The notes under the pieces are model-generated. The model searched no databases and had not been told where the DNA came from. It saw nothing but the letters and a program-made list of their open reading frames with translations. From Amycolatopsis jiangsuensis (lineage in GTDB: Bacteria > Actinomycetota > Actinomycetes > Mycobacteriales > Pseudonocardiaceae), in NCBI RefSeq assembly GCF_014204865.1, contig NZ_JACHMG010000001.1, positions 7,900,501 through 7,964,500 of the forward strand: a stretch of DNA of 64,000 nt, read 5' to 3'. A program made the translations under genes and the position numbers. Below, one piece after another: positions 11,877-20,583 of this stretch; the first letter of the stretch is position 1, and each line of letters starts with the position of its first letter.

Positions 11877-13313
11877 TCAGGGGCGCAGCCGGTGCAGGTC
11901 GCGGGGGAAGAGCGTGGTGCCGCGTACGTTCGGCACGCCGAGTACCCGCGCGACCCAGCGTTCGAGGCCGATGGCGAACCCGCCGTGTGGCGGCATGCCG
12001 TGGGCGAAGGCGTCGAGGTAGTCGGCGTACTGCCCGGCCGCGTCGCCGAGCACCGCGTGGTAGTCGGCGTAGCGGTGCCGCCGCTGACCGCCGGTCACCA
12101 GCTCGACCCCGCGGAACAGCAGGTCGAAACTGTTCGAGCGGGCCGGATCCGCCGGGTCGGGCTCGGTGTAGAAGGGCCGTTTCGCCATCGGATAGCCGGT
12201 CACGAACAGGAACGCCGAACCGTGCTCGCGCTCGGCCCATTCGCCCAGCCAGCGTTCGTGCGCGGGCGCGAGGTCCGGTTCACCCCGCGGGTCGGTGTCC
12301 GTGTGCCGGGCGAGAAGTTCCTGTGCCGCAACGAAATCCAGGCTCGGGATTTCGGCCGGCACGGACGGCGCGTCCGGTCCGGCCGCGTCCGCCATCTCGG
12401 CGACGACCTCGCGCAGCAGCGCCATCACGTCGCGGTGGTCGGTGATGAAGCCGAATTCGGCGTCCAGGCTCGTGTACTGCGCGAGGTGCCTGGCGGTGTC
12501 GTGCGGTTCGGCCCGGAACACCGGCCCGGTCTCGTACACCCGCTCGAACACGCCGACCATGGCCTGTTTGAAGAACTGCGGGGACTGCGCGAGATAGGCC
12601 GGCCTGCCGAAGTAGTCGAGGCGGAACAGGTTCGCGCCGGATTCGGTGGCCGTGGCGACGATCTTCGGGGTGTGGATCTCGGTGAAGCCGCGCCGGTCGA
12701 GTGCCCGCCGGAAAGCTGCGACACTCGCCGCGGAAACCTCGAAACGCTTGCGCAGCAACGGGTGCCGCAACGCGAAGGCGGGATGGTCCAGCACCGTGGG
12801 CAAGGCGGCCGGAACCTCGGGCCGGTAGAGGTCGAACGGCGCCCGCCACGCGGGAACGGACAGCACCTCCAGCTCCGGGTCGGCCAGCTCCACCCCGTGC
12901 GGTGCGCGGGGATTGGCCGTGACCCGGCCGGTCAGCCGCACCACGGTCTCCTCGGCGAGGCCGGCCGGTGACGTCGTGCGCCGGCCGGTGGCGGAGGTGG
13001 ATGGTGCCGGGGTGAGGGTGGGGCGTGCCCCGGTTTCCTCGGTGACAAAGCCCGGGCGCGCTGCAGTGTGGCTGCCGTCGAGCCTCGGCTGCGCGGCGGT
13101 TTCCCCGCCGCCGGGTGACGCACCGGCCGTGGGTTCCCGGCTCGCGGCCGATGCCGGGGTCTCCCGGAACACCGCCTGCGCGGTGCCGGAGCGGTCCCGG
13201 ATCACCAGGAACGTCACGGATTTCAGCACGCGCCGGCGGTGTATCCAGCCGGCGACGGTCACGGTGGCGCCCACGTGGTCACGCAGGCAGGCCACCAGGG
13301 TGCGGGTACTCAT
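11877..13313 (-). CDS. aspS2: Archaeal-type aspartyl-tRNA synthetase (probably aspartate--tRNA(Asn/Asp) ligase)
   Basis: A 478-residue class IIb synthetase. The N-terminal OB fold (AGWIHRRR...FLVIRDRSG) binds the anticodon. Motif 2 is VYETGPVFRAEPHDTARHLA and motif 3 is GFAIGLERWVARVLG, without the bacterial GAD insertion, so it belongs to the archaeal/eukaryotic type. His rather than Trp follows 'GWI', a residue linked in archaeal enzymes to relaxed Asp/Asn tRNA recognition; it may therefore make Asp-tRNA(Asn) for amidation. Residues about 51-119 are a Pro/Ala/Thr/Gly-rich insertion that splits the OB fold. ATG 13313 has AGGAGA 4 nt upstream. The leader carries a T-box with an Asp specifier. 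A second, bacterial-type aspS would be expected elsewhere. Confidence 0.88.
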   Translation of the reverse strand: MSTRTLVACLRDHVGATVTVAGWIHRRRVLKSVTFLVIRDRSGTAQAVFRETPASAASREPTAGASPGGGETAAQPRLDGSHTAARPGFVTEETGARPTLTPAPSTSATGRRTTSPAGLAEETVVRLTGRVTANPRAPHGVELADPELEVLSVPAWRAPFDLYRPEVPAALPTVLDHPAFALRHPLLRKRFEVSAASVAAFRRALDRRGFTEIHTPKIVATATESGANLFRLDYFGRPAYLAQSPQFFKQAMVGVFERVYETGPVFRAEPHDTARHLAQYTSLDAEFGFITDHRDVMALLREVVAEMADAAGPDAPSVPAEIPSLDFVAAQELLARHTDTDPRGEPDLAPAHERWLGEWAEREHGSAFLFVTGYPMAKRPFYTEPDPADPARSNSFDLLFRGVELVTGGQRRHRYADYHAVLGDAAGQYADYLDAFAHGMPPHGGFAIGLERWVARVLGVPNVRGTTLFPRDLHRLRP

Positions 13314-13320
13314 CGGTTCT

Positions 13321-13560
13321 CCTGAGCGCACTCGGCGACCCCTTGGGGGTGCGGGCGAGAAGGGAACTCGCGGTACCACCGCACCTTTGCCGCCGGGCGC
13401 GCCGGCGGCCTCGTTCGGGCCCGATCACGGTGGCTGGCCGGCGGGGCATTTCCTCCCCGCACTCGGGAGTGTCTTCACGCGTGGCCGCGGCGCTGCCTTC
13501 TCAGCGGCGGCAGCTCTCTGTCCCCCGCACCCGCCTCGCGCTACTCGTCTCCGTCGACGT
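13321..13560 (-). promoter_or_regulatory. T-box riboswitch (Asp specifier) controlling aspS2
   Basis: On the minus strand the leader has the T-box landmarks in order: a stem I start near GACGAGTAGCG (about 13550-13539), an AGAGAGC segment, the specifier region GTGAA-GAC-ACTCCCGAG with codon GAC (Asp) at 13473-13471, a stem GCGGGG/CCCCGC (13460-13441), and the T-box bulge TGGTACC at 13378-13372. The antiterminator is clear: GGTGCGG (13385-13379) pairs with CCGCACC (13354-13348) and GCGAG with CTCGC around the bulge. The competing fold pairs CGCAC with GTGCG around CCCCAAGGGG, directly before the AGGAGA ribosome site. No U run follows, so control is probably at translation, as in other actinobacterial T-boxes. 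Uncharged tRNA-Asp would raise synthetase output. Confidence 0.85.
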
Positions 13561-13660
13561 GTTGCCGGCGACGATAACCCGCCGCGTGCGGCGCCGTCGC
13601 GGGATTTTCGCCGACGGTCCCGGCCTCCGCCGCAGCGGAAGCCGGGGCCGGGCACGGGGA

Positions 13661-14809
13661 TCAGCGGACGCCGAGCAGATGCTCCAGCGCCAGCTGGTTG
13701 AGCCGGGTGAAGTGGTATCCGCGCTTGCCCGCGGCCTCCACGTCGAAGTCCTCGGCCGCCAGGTCGTCGAGCGTCTCGCCCTCGGCGAGGGTGGGCGTGG
13801 CCAGGTCGGGCACCCGTGAGGCGGCCAGCGCCTCGGTCACCTCCGGATCCGCCCGGAACGCGCGGGCCTTCTCCCGCAGGATCAGGTACGTCCGCATGTT
13901 CGCCGCCGCGGACACCCAGACGTCCTCGGGATCCTCGGTGCGCAGCGGCTTGTAGTCGTAGTGCCGCGGTCCGTCGTAGCCGCCGTGCTCCAGCAGGTCG
14001 ACCAGGAAGAACGCGCTGGTCAGGTCGCCGTGCCCGAAAATCAGGTCCTGGTCGTACTTCGGGCCGTGCTGGCCGTTGAGGTCGAGGTGGAACAGCTTGC
14101 CCTGCCAGAGTGCCTGCGCGACGCCGTGCACGAAGTTCAGCCCGGCCATCTGCTCGTGGCCGACCTCCGGGTTGAGCCCGAACAGGTCGGGCCGCGCCAG
14201 CTGCGAGATGAAGCCGAGCGCGTGCCCGATCGTGGGCAGCAGCAGGTCGCCGCGTGGTTCGTTCGGCTTGGGCTCGAGCGCGAACCGCAGGTCGTAGCCC
14301 TGCGAAACGACGTAGTCGGCAAGGAGGTCGAGGCCCTCCTTGTACCGCGCGAGCGCGGCCCGCACGTCCTTCGCCGCGTCCGACTCGGCACCCTCGCGGC
14401 CGCCCCACACCACGTAGGTCCGCGCGCCCAGCTCCGCGGCCAGGTCCAGATTGCGCCGGACCTTGGTCAGCGCGTACCGGCGGATGTCGCGGTCGTTGCT
14501 GGTGAGACCGCCGTCCTTGAAGACCGGATGGCTGAACAGGTTCGTCGTGGCCATCGGCACCTTCAGGCCGGTCGCGCTCAGCGCCTTCTTGAACTTCGCG
14601 ACGGCGGTGGCCCGGTCGGGTTCGGTGGCGAGCAGGTCGTCGTCGTGGAACGTCACCCCGTAGGCACCCAGCTCGGCCAGCCGGTGCACGCTCTCGACCG
14701 GATCCAGCGCCGGGCGGGTGGCCACGCCGAACGGGTCGGAAGCCGGCCAGCCCACGGTCCACAGGCCGAAGGTGAACTTGTCGGCCGGGGTGGGGGCGTA
14801 GTCGTCCAT
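13661..14809 (-). CDS. xylA: Xylose isomerase
   Basis: A 382-residue TIM-barrel isomerase converting D-xylose to D-xylulose (and glucose to fructose). Family motifs are clear: [15 protein letters not shown], catalytic His about 55 in VTFHDDDL, the metal-binding [25 protein letters not shown], and [15 protein letters not shown]. Length matches the Streptomyces enzymes (about 388 residues). The ATG at 14809 has AAGGGA upstream. It is divergent from a ROK-family regulator, and an inverted repeat lies 13 bp before its start. No xylulokinase gene is beside it. Confidence 0.96.
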   Translation of the reverse strand: MDDYAPTPADKFTFGLWTVGWPASDPFGVATRPALDPVESVHRLAELGAYGVTFHDDDLLATEPDRATAVAKFKKALSATGLKVPMATTNLFSHPVFKDGGLTSNDRDIRRYALTKVRRNLDLAAELGARTYVVWGGREGAESDAAKDVRAALARYKEGLDLLADYVVSQGYDLRFALEPKPNEPRGDLLLPTIGHALGFISQLARPDLFGLNPEVGHEQMAGLNFVHGVAQALWQGKLFHLDLNGQHGPKYDQDLIFGHGDLTSAFFLVDLLEHGGYDGPRHYDYKPLRTEDPEDVWVSAAANMRTYLILREKARAFRADPEVTEALAASRVPDLATPTLAEGETLDDLAAEDFDVEAAGKRGYHFTRLNQLALEHLLGVR

Positions 14810-14821
14810 GACTGTCCCTTC

Positions 14822-14846
14822 ATTTAGTTCACGTTGTAGACTAAAT
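14822..14846. promoter_or_regulatory. Candidate XylR (ROK) operator
   Basis: ATTTAGT and ACTAAAT form a perfect 7-bp inverted repeat with an 11-bp spacer in the gap between xylA and the ROK gene. TTTAGT-type dyads are typical of actinobacterial ROK xylose repressors. Binding would block xylA and could also affect the regulator gene 40 bp away. Confidence 0.7.
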
Positions 14847-14885
14847 ATCCGGCTGCCGGGCCGGTCCGTCAAGAGGGAGGTCGCG

Positions 14886-16037
14886 ATGACGCAGCCGGTG
14901 CGCCACGACGCGATGCGCGCGCGCAACCTCGGGCTGGTGCTCGGCGAGGTGAGCCGCGGCGGCCCGCTGACCAGAGCCGCACTGGCGGAACGGACCGGGC
15001 TGACCAAGTCCACGGTGTCCAAGCTGGTCGGGGATCTCGTCGAGGCCGGGTTTCTCGCGGAGACGGGTCCCACGCGGGTGGGGGAGCGCGGCCGGCCGGG
15101 GGTCTCCGTCGCGCTCAGCGGTGCGCGGATGGCGTCGCTCGGGCTCGAGGTCAACGTGGACTATCTCGCCGCCGATGTGCTCGATCTTTCCGGTGCGGTG
15201 CGGTTTTCCCGCCGTGTCGACCGGGACAACCGTGGCCGGGCTCCGGAGGTGGTGCTGCGGGCGGTGCAGGACCTCGCCGAGGTCGCGCTCGCCGAAGCGC
15301 GGGCGGCCGGGCTGACCGTGGCCGGGGCAGTGCTGGCGGTCTCCGGTCCGGTCGCCGGCGGGGTGCTCGCCAGCGCCCCGAACCTCGGCTGGCGGGACGT
15401 GCGAGCGGCGGAGCTGCTCGACCTGCCGGTGCCGGTCGCGCTGGAGAACGAGGCGAACCTGGGTGCGCTGGGGGAGCTGTGGTTCGGTGCCGGTGCACCG
15501 GATTTCCTCTATGTCTCCGGGGAAATCGGCATCGGTGCCGGACTGGTGGTCGGCTCGGAGCTCTTCCGCGGTGCGCGCGGCCTGTCCGGCGAGTTGGGGC
15601 ACGTGCTGGTTTCCGCGACCGGCCCCGACTGCCGCTGCGGCGCCCGGGGTTGCCTGGAAACCTATGCGGGACAAGAAGCTCTGCTCGCCGCGGGCGGGCA
15701 GCCGGACCTGCCCGCCCTCGTTGCCGCGCTCGAGGCGGACGACCGCACGGCCCTCGCCGCGGCCGACGCGGCCGCCGAAGCCCTCGGCCTCGCACTGACT
15801 TCGGCGGTCAACCTGCTGGATCTGGACCGCATCGTCCTTGGCGGGGTGTTCGGTCCGCTCTTCCCGTGGCTGGCCCCGCCTGCGGAGGCCGTGCTGACCG
15901 CACGGCTGGCCTCGCTCCGCGGCTCGGTGCCGGTGCTGAGCTCCTCCACGCTGGGCGCCTCCGCCGCCACCCTGGGCGCCGCGGGCCGCACCATCCACCG
16001 CATTCTGGCCGACCCGGCCGATTTCCTGCCGCACTGA
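14886..16037 (+). CDS. xylR: ROK family transcriptional repressor (XylR-like)
   Basis: A 383-residue protein with an N-terminal winged helix ([26 protein letters not shown]) joined to a sugar-kinase-fold ROK domain. The ROK zinc motif is present as [10 protein letters not shown], preceded by GELGHVLV, and the sugar-binding [11 protein letters not shown] is seen. ATG 14886 has GAGGGAGG upstream; the longer frame overlaps the promoter. It is divergent from xylA, so it is most likely its xylose-responsive repressor. Confidence 0.9.
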   Translation: MTQPVRHDAMRARNLGLVLGEVSRGGPLTRAALAERTGLTKSTVSKLVGDLVEAGFLAETGPTRVGERGRPGVSVALSGARMASLGLEVNVDYLAADVLDLSGAVRFSRRVDRDNRGRAPEVVLRAVQDLAEVALAEARAAGLTVAGAVLAVSGPVAGGVLASAPNLGWRDVRAAELLDLPVPVALENEANLGALGELWFGAGAPDFLYVSGEIGIGAGLVVGSELFRGARGLSGELGHVLVSATGPDCRCGARGCLETYAGQEALLAAGGQPDLPALVAALEADDRTALAAADAAAEALGLALTSAVNLLDLDRIVLGGVFGPLFPWLAPPAEAVLTARLASLRGSVPVLSSSTLGASAATLGAAGRTIHRILADPADFLPH

Positions 16038-16291
16038 ACGGAAAACTGACCTGATACCACAAAGGACAGTGACCATCACGGACACTGCGGGCTCCGCAGG
16101 CGCGGAGTCGGTTCGGCGGCAACCGAGGGAGTCGAACCCTGCGCGGCTTGTGAAGGCGGCGCTCCTGACCGGCCCTGACCCTTCGGCGGGCGACGGCTGC
16201 CTTGTACTCCTTCCAACAGCATCGGGATACCCCGGATTCCGCCCTCTGCACCCGGTTCACCCGAACGGGGTCGAACTGGCAAGCTGGGTGG

Positions 16292-17752
16292 ATGGATGAT
16301 CTTCTGCTCCGCCGGGTGCGGGTCGGAGTGCGGGGACCGCTCGCCGATGTGCGGGTGCACGACGGCGTGGTGACGGCCGTCGAGGAGCCCGGTGCCGGGT
16401 CCGGCTTCGCCGCCCGGGTGCTCGACGGGCACGGCGGCACGGTGCTTCCCGGGCTGGTCGACGCCCATGCCCATCTGCTGCAGTGGGCCGGGTTCCGGCG
16501 CCGGATCGCGCTGGGCGCCGCGCGTTCGGCGGTCGGGGCGGTGGAGTTGCTGATGGAGCGGCTGCTCGCCGCGCCGGAACGGTCGCAGGAGCTGGTCGTC
16601 GGCGCGGGATTCCGGGACGGGCTGTGGCCGGACCAGCCGCACAAGGACCTGCTGGAGCGGGCGCTGCCCGGCCGGGCGGTGGCGTTGTTCGGCGCCGATC
16701 TGCACACGCTGTGGCTGAGCCCGGCGGCGTTGCGGGTGATCGGGCTGGACCATCCGACCGGCGTGCTGGTGGAGAACGACTGCATGAGCGCCACCGCGGC
16801 GCTGCCGTCCGCGCCGGTGGAGGTGCAGGACGGCTGGGTCGCCGAAGCGCTCGCCGCGGCGGCCGCGCGCGGGGTGACCGCAGTGGCCGACTACGAATAC
16901 GCCGACACCGTCGCGGACTGGACCCGGCGGGCCGCCGAAAAGCCGCCGCTGATCCGGGTTTCCTGTGTGATCGCGCGGTATCTGCTGGAGCAGACCATCG
17001 AACGCGGGCACCGTACCGGCGACCTCCTCGAAGCCGGGCACGGACTGCTGACGGTGGGTCCGTTCAAGCTGTTCGTCGACGGTTCGCTGAACACCCGCAC
17101 CGCCTACTGTCACGATCCCTATCCCGGGTCGGGCGGGGCGGGGTCGCTGGAGCTGCCGCCGGAGGAGCTGGTGGCGCTGATGCGCCGCGCCGCCGGCCAC
17201 GGGCTGGACCCGGCCGTGCACGCCATCGGCGACCGGGCCAACACCATCGCCCTCGACGCGTTCGCCGAGGTCGGGTGCGCGGGCCGGATCGAGCACGCCC
17301 AGCTGCTGCGTCCCGAGGACGTGCCGCGGTTCGCCGCGCTGGGCCTGGTGGCGAGCGTGCAGCCGGCGCACCAGCCCGACGACCGGGACGTCGCCGACCG
17401 GCACTGGTACGGACGCACCGAGCGGGCCTACCCCTACCGCGCGCTGCTGGAATCGGGTGCCCGCTTGGAAATCGGCTCGGACGCACCGGTCGCCCCGCTG
17501 GACCCGTGGGACGGGATCGCCGCCGCGGTGGAGCGCACCGACGACGACCGGCCGCCGTGGCATCCGGAGCAGGCCATCCCACTGGCGGACGCGCTGGCCG
17601 CGGCCTCGGGCGGCCGCCGGGGCGTCGCGGCCGGCGACGTGGCCGACCTGGTGCTCACGGCGGCCGATCCGAGTGGCCTGTCCGCGGCGGAGCTGCGCGA
17701 CCTGCCGGTGTCCGCGACGATTGTCGGCGGGAACCCGGTGTACGTCGCGTGA
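16292..17752 (+). CDS. Amidohydrolase family 3 protein (YtcJ-like)
   Basis: A 486-residue metal-dependent amidohydrolase. It has the N-terminal metal-binding DAHAHLLQ, the YtcJ-type FRDGLWPDQPH and FVDGSLNTRTA (a variant of the DG-x-x-x-x-RTA motif), a His pair in HAIGD and RIEHAQ, and a late IGSDAPV aspartate. Substrates of this family range from amides to carbamates and are unknown here. ATG 16292 (MDDLLLRRVRVGV) starts the conserved beta sandwich; the ribosome site is weak (GGGTGG). The 255 bp upstream hold no gene, only a weak tRNA 3'-end-like stretch near 16114-16142. Confidence 0.88.
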   Translation: MDDLLLRRVRVGVRGPLADVRVHDGVVTAVEEPGAGSGFAARVLDGHGGTVLPGLVDAHAHLLQWAGFRRRIALGAARSAVGAVELLMERLLAAPERSQELVVGAGFRDGLWPDQPHKDLLERALPGRAVALFGADLHTLWLSPAALRVIGLDHPTGVLVENDCMSATAALPSAPVEVQDGWVAEALAAAAARGVTAVADYEYADTVADWTRRAAEKPPLIRVSCVIARYLLEQTIERGHRTGDLLEAGHGLLTVGPFKLFVDGSLNTRTAYCHDPYPGSGGAGSLELPPEELVALMRRAAGHGLDPAVHAIGDRANTIALDAFAEVGCAGRIEHAQLLRPEDVPRFAALGLVASVQPAHQPDDRDVADRHWYGRTERAYPYRALLESGARLEIGSDAPVAPLDPWDGIAAAVERTDDDRPPWHPEQAIPLADALAAASGGRRGVAAGDVADLVLTAADPSGLSAAELRDLPVSATIVGGNPVYVA

Positions 17753-17753
17753 G

Positions 17754-18518
17754 TCAGTCGCCGTGCGGGTCGGCCGCGTTCAAGGCCGCCACGACCTGGT
17801 CGTAGTCGCCGCGTGCCTCGCCGTAGCGCAGGAACTTCACGCGCTCGACCTGGATCTCGCGGGCGTCCGGACGGGTTTCCAGCAGGGTCATCACCTCCGA
17901 CACGAACTCGTCCAGCGGCATCGCGAACTCGCTCTCCTCCTGGCCGGGCAGCAGCGCGGTCCGCACGGCCGGCGGCTCGAGCTCGACGATCTTCACCGAG
18001 GTGTCGGCCAGCTGCAGCCGCACCGATTCGCTGAGCATGTGGATGGCCGCCTTCGAGGCGTTGTAGCTCGGGGTGACCTTCAGCGGCGTGAAGGCCAGCC
18101 CGGAGGACACCGTCAGGATGGTCGCGTCCGGCCGGGTCCGCAGGTGTTCCACGAACGCGGCGATCAACCGGATCGGGCCGAGCACGTTGGTGGTGACGAC
18201 CGCTTCCGCGGACTCCAGGAACGACTCCGGCCGGTGCCAGTCCTCGACCCGCATGATGCCCGCCATCGCGACCAGCACGTTCAGGTCGGGATGCTTGGCC
18301 AGCACCTCCTTGGCCGCGGCCTGGATGCTCGCCGCGTCGGCGGTGTCGATCTCGACGGTGTCGAGGCCGGGGTGTTCGGCGGCGAGCCGCTCCAGCAGTG
18401 CGGTGCGCCGTCCGCCGATGATCACGGTGTTGCCCTTGGCCTGCAGTTCGAGCGCGAGGGCCAGGCCGATGCCGCTGGTCGAGCCGGGGATGAAGATGGT
18501 GTTTCCGCTGATGTCCAT
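17754..18518 (-). CDS. SDR family oxidoreductase (DltE-like)
   Basis: A 254-residue short-chain dehydrogenase. The cofactor motif is PGSTSGIG, the usual NNAG is replaced by VAMAGI, and the catalytic residues are SSGLAF (Ser) and YNASK (Tyr/Lys). The set resembles the DltE-like SDRs. ATG 18518 begins the conserved fold; the longer frame is antisense to the XRE gene. It converges with the amidohydrolase (stop to stop 1 bp) and is divergent from an XRE regulator 100 bp away, which probably controls it. Confidence 0.9.
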   Translation of the reverse strand: MDISGNTIFIPGSTSGIGLALALELQAKGNTVIIGGRRTALLERLAAEHPGLDTVEIDTADAASIQAAAKEVLAKHPDLNVLVAMAGIMRVEDWHRPESFLESAEAVVTTNVLGPIRLIAAFVEHLRTRPDATILTVSSGLAFTPLKVTPSYNASKAAIHMLSESVRLQLADTSVKIVELEPPAVRTALLPGQEESEFAMPLDEFVSEVMTLLETRPDAREIQVERVKFLRYGEARGDYDQVVAALNAADPHGD

Positions 18519-18618
18519 GCTTCGAGTCTCGGGTCCGCGCGGCGCCGGCGGCAGAGAGCGCTCATCGGGGGATCGGCGATCCCTGGCCGCTGCCGTGACC
18601 GGCGCGGATACTGGCGGG

Positions 18619-19464
18619 ATGGACCGAGGCGAACTGGCGGCGTTCCTGCGCCGCCGCAGGGAGCAGCTGCGGCCGGAGGACGTCGGCTTGCCGCCGGGAG
18701 CCCGCAGGCGCGCCCACGGGCTGCGGCGGGAGGAGGTCGCCGCGCTGGCGGCGATGTCCACCGACTATTACACGCGGCTGGAGCAGCAGCGCGGTCCGCA
18801 GCCGAGCGAGCAGATGCTGGCCGCGCTGGCCCGCGCGCTGCGGTTGAGCGGCGACGAGCGGGACTACCTGTTCCGGGTCGCGGGCCGCAACGCGCCCTCA
18901 CCGGCGGCGGTGGCCACGCACGTGGCGCCGGCGTTGCTGCGGGTGCTGGACCGGCTTTCGGACACCCCCGCGCTGATCCTGTCCGATCTCGGCGAGACGC
19001 TGGTGCAGAACCGGCTGGCCACCGCTCTCTATGGCGATCGGTCGCAGTACACCGGGCTCGCCCGCGCCGAAATCTACCGCTGGTTCACTGATCCGCGGGA
19101 ACGGCTCGTCTACCCCGAGCACGACCGTGCGCGGCAGGGCCGCGCGCTCGTGGCGAACCTGCGGGTGACCCACGGTTCGCGCGGGCCGCAGTCGCGTGCG
19201 GGGGAGCTGGTGCGCGCGTTGTGCCTGGAGAGCCCGGAGTTCGCGCAGCTGTGGGAGCGGCACGAGGTCGCGAAACGCTTCGAGGACCACAAGGTGCTCG
19301 TCCATCCGGAGCTCGGCGACATCGAGGTGGACTGCCAGGTGTTGTTCACCGAGGACCAGTCGCAGGCGTTGCTGGTGCTGACCGCGCCGCCGCGTACCGA
19401 GGCGTTCGAGAAGATTCAGCTGCTGGGAGTGCTCGGGCACCAGAGGTTCGAGCAGGCCCGCTGA
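18619..19464 (+). CDS. XRE-family regulator with MmyB-like C-terminal domain
   Basis: A 281-residue regulator. Residues about 1-80 are a helix-turn-helix of the form AAFLRRRREQLRPEDVGLP followed by RREEVAALAAMSTDYYTRLEQ and PSEQMLAALARALRL. The rest is the PAS-like MmyB ligand-binding domain often found in actinomycetes (PALILSDLGETLVQN, DPRERLVYPEHD). It is divergent from an SDR gene, a very common pairing in which the regulator represses the oxidoreductase. The ligand is not known. Confidence 0.92.
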   Translation: MDRGELAAFLRRRREQLRPEDVGLPPGARRRAHGLRREEVAALAAMSTDYYTRLEQQRGPQPSEQMLAALARALRLSGDERDYLFRVAGRNAPSPAAVATHVAPALLRVLDRLSDTPALILSDLGETLVQNRLATALYGDRSQYTGLARAEIYRWFTDPRERLVYPEHDRARQGRALVANLRVTHGSRGPQSRAGELVRALCLESPEFAQLWERHEVAKRFEDHKVLVHPELGDIEVDCQVLFTEDQSQALLVLTAPPRTEAFEKIQLLGVLGHQRFEQAR

Positions 19465-19595
19465 CCGGGTGCCGGGCTGACAACTTTCGCCGGTCGCGGC
19501 TGTTCCCGCCCTGACAACGATTCCGCGGTGGGTTGCGGCCCGCCGCGGAAGTCCTTAACTTCCGGGAAAAGTCCAGTACCGGAGGACGTGATCGG

Positions 19596-20369
19596 ATGGG
19601 GCCGAAGACGCGCCGCGTCGTGCGTGCCGTGGCGATCGCGACCGTGCCCGTGTTCAGCGTGCTGTTCGGCTCCGCTGCCGCGGCTCCTGCCGGGCCACCT
19701 TCGGCAGCACCGTCTTCGGAAGCACCGCCGCCCGCCGTGGCCGCGGCCGGTATCCCGGCTTCCTACTACGTCCGGGACACCGTGTCCCACATCGCGAAGC
19801 TCCAGTCGGACCTCGCGCTGACCGACGGCACCTTCGACGCCAACGTGGATGCCGCCACCGCGTCGTTGTCCGGGACGCTTTCCCTGCCGCCGACGCCGGA
19901 CGCCTACTTCGTCGCGTTCCGCTTCATGCCGGCGACCAGCACCGTCGAACTGGTCCCGGACGGCCCGCAGGGCGGCCTTCTGCTGAAGAACCCGGGCGAT
20001 GCCGGCGAGGTGGCGCAACGGCCATTCCCGGACGGCAACAGCTACCTGTCGGTGATTGCCGACCTGACCCTGCGGGTCGACATCAGGCTCAGCGAGGCCA
20101 CAGTGGACGGACGGGTGCTCGACCTCGGCGAGGACTGCCGCACCGCCGCGCCGGTGGAGATCCGCCTGAAGGGCGTGATCGGCCTGCAGCCCACGGCGCC
20201 GCCGACGAAGATGACGACCACCTTCGCCATCCCGCCGTTCTCCGGCTGCCGCGGTCACGAGAATCTCGACCGGCTGATCACCGGGCTGGTCTCCGGGCCC
20301 GGCAACACGCTGAACACCACGATCGCCGTGCGGTGCGTGGGAACCTGCGAGGCCGACGCAGCACGGTGA
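19596..20369 (+). CDS. Secreted hypothetical protein
   Basis: A 257-residue protein with a clear Sec signal peptide (MGPKTRRVVRAVAIATVPVF... to about residue 30, ending AAAAPAG), then a Pro/Ala linker and a predicted beta-rich domain. Four Cys lie in the mature part (one near DCRTAAP, one near SGCRGHE, two near VRCVGTCEA), suggesting disulfides. No known family is recognised. The ATG at 19596 has CCGGAGGACG upstream. Its neighbour downstream is also exported, so both may act at the cell surface. Confidence 0.75.
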   Translation: MGPKTRRVVRAVAIATVPVFSVLFGSAAAAPAGPPSAAPSSEAPPPAVAAAGIPASYYVRDTVSHIAKLQSDLALTDGTFDANVDAATASLSGTLSLPPTPDAYFVAFRFMPATSTVELVPDGPQGGLLLKNPGDAGEVAQRPFPDGNSYLSVIADLTLRVDIRLSEATVDGRVLDLGEDCRTAAPVEIRLKGVIGLQPTAPPTKMTTTFAIPPFSGCRGHENLDRLITGLVSGPGNTLNTTIAVRCVGTCEADAAR

Positions 20370-20583
20370 CACCGTGACCCGGCGAGCGTGAAGCCGCCCG
20401 GGCGGACGCGGCGAGGCCTGTAACAGTTTTCTGTCCACTCCCGACTCCGTAGCGCAGGGTGACTTCCGCAAGGGCCTCTGCGCTGGGATAAGGACGAAAC
20501 ACCTCCACCTGACGGCGCGGTTGGTGTCGGACAGTAATCGACTGTTCCTGATGAGTTCATCCCCGGACCAGGGAGCACAATCC

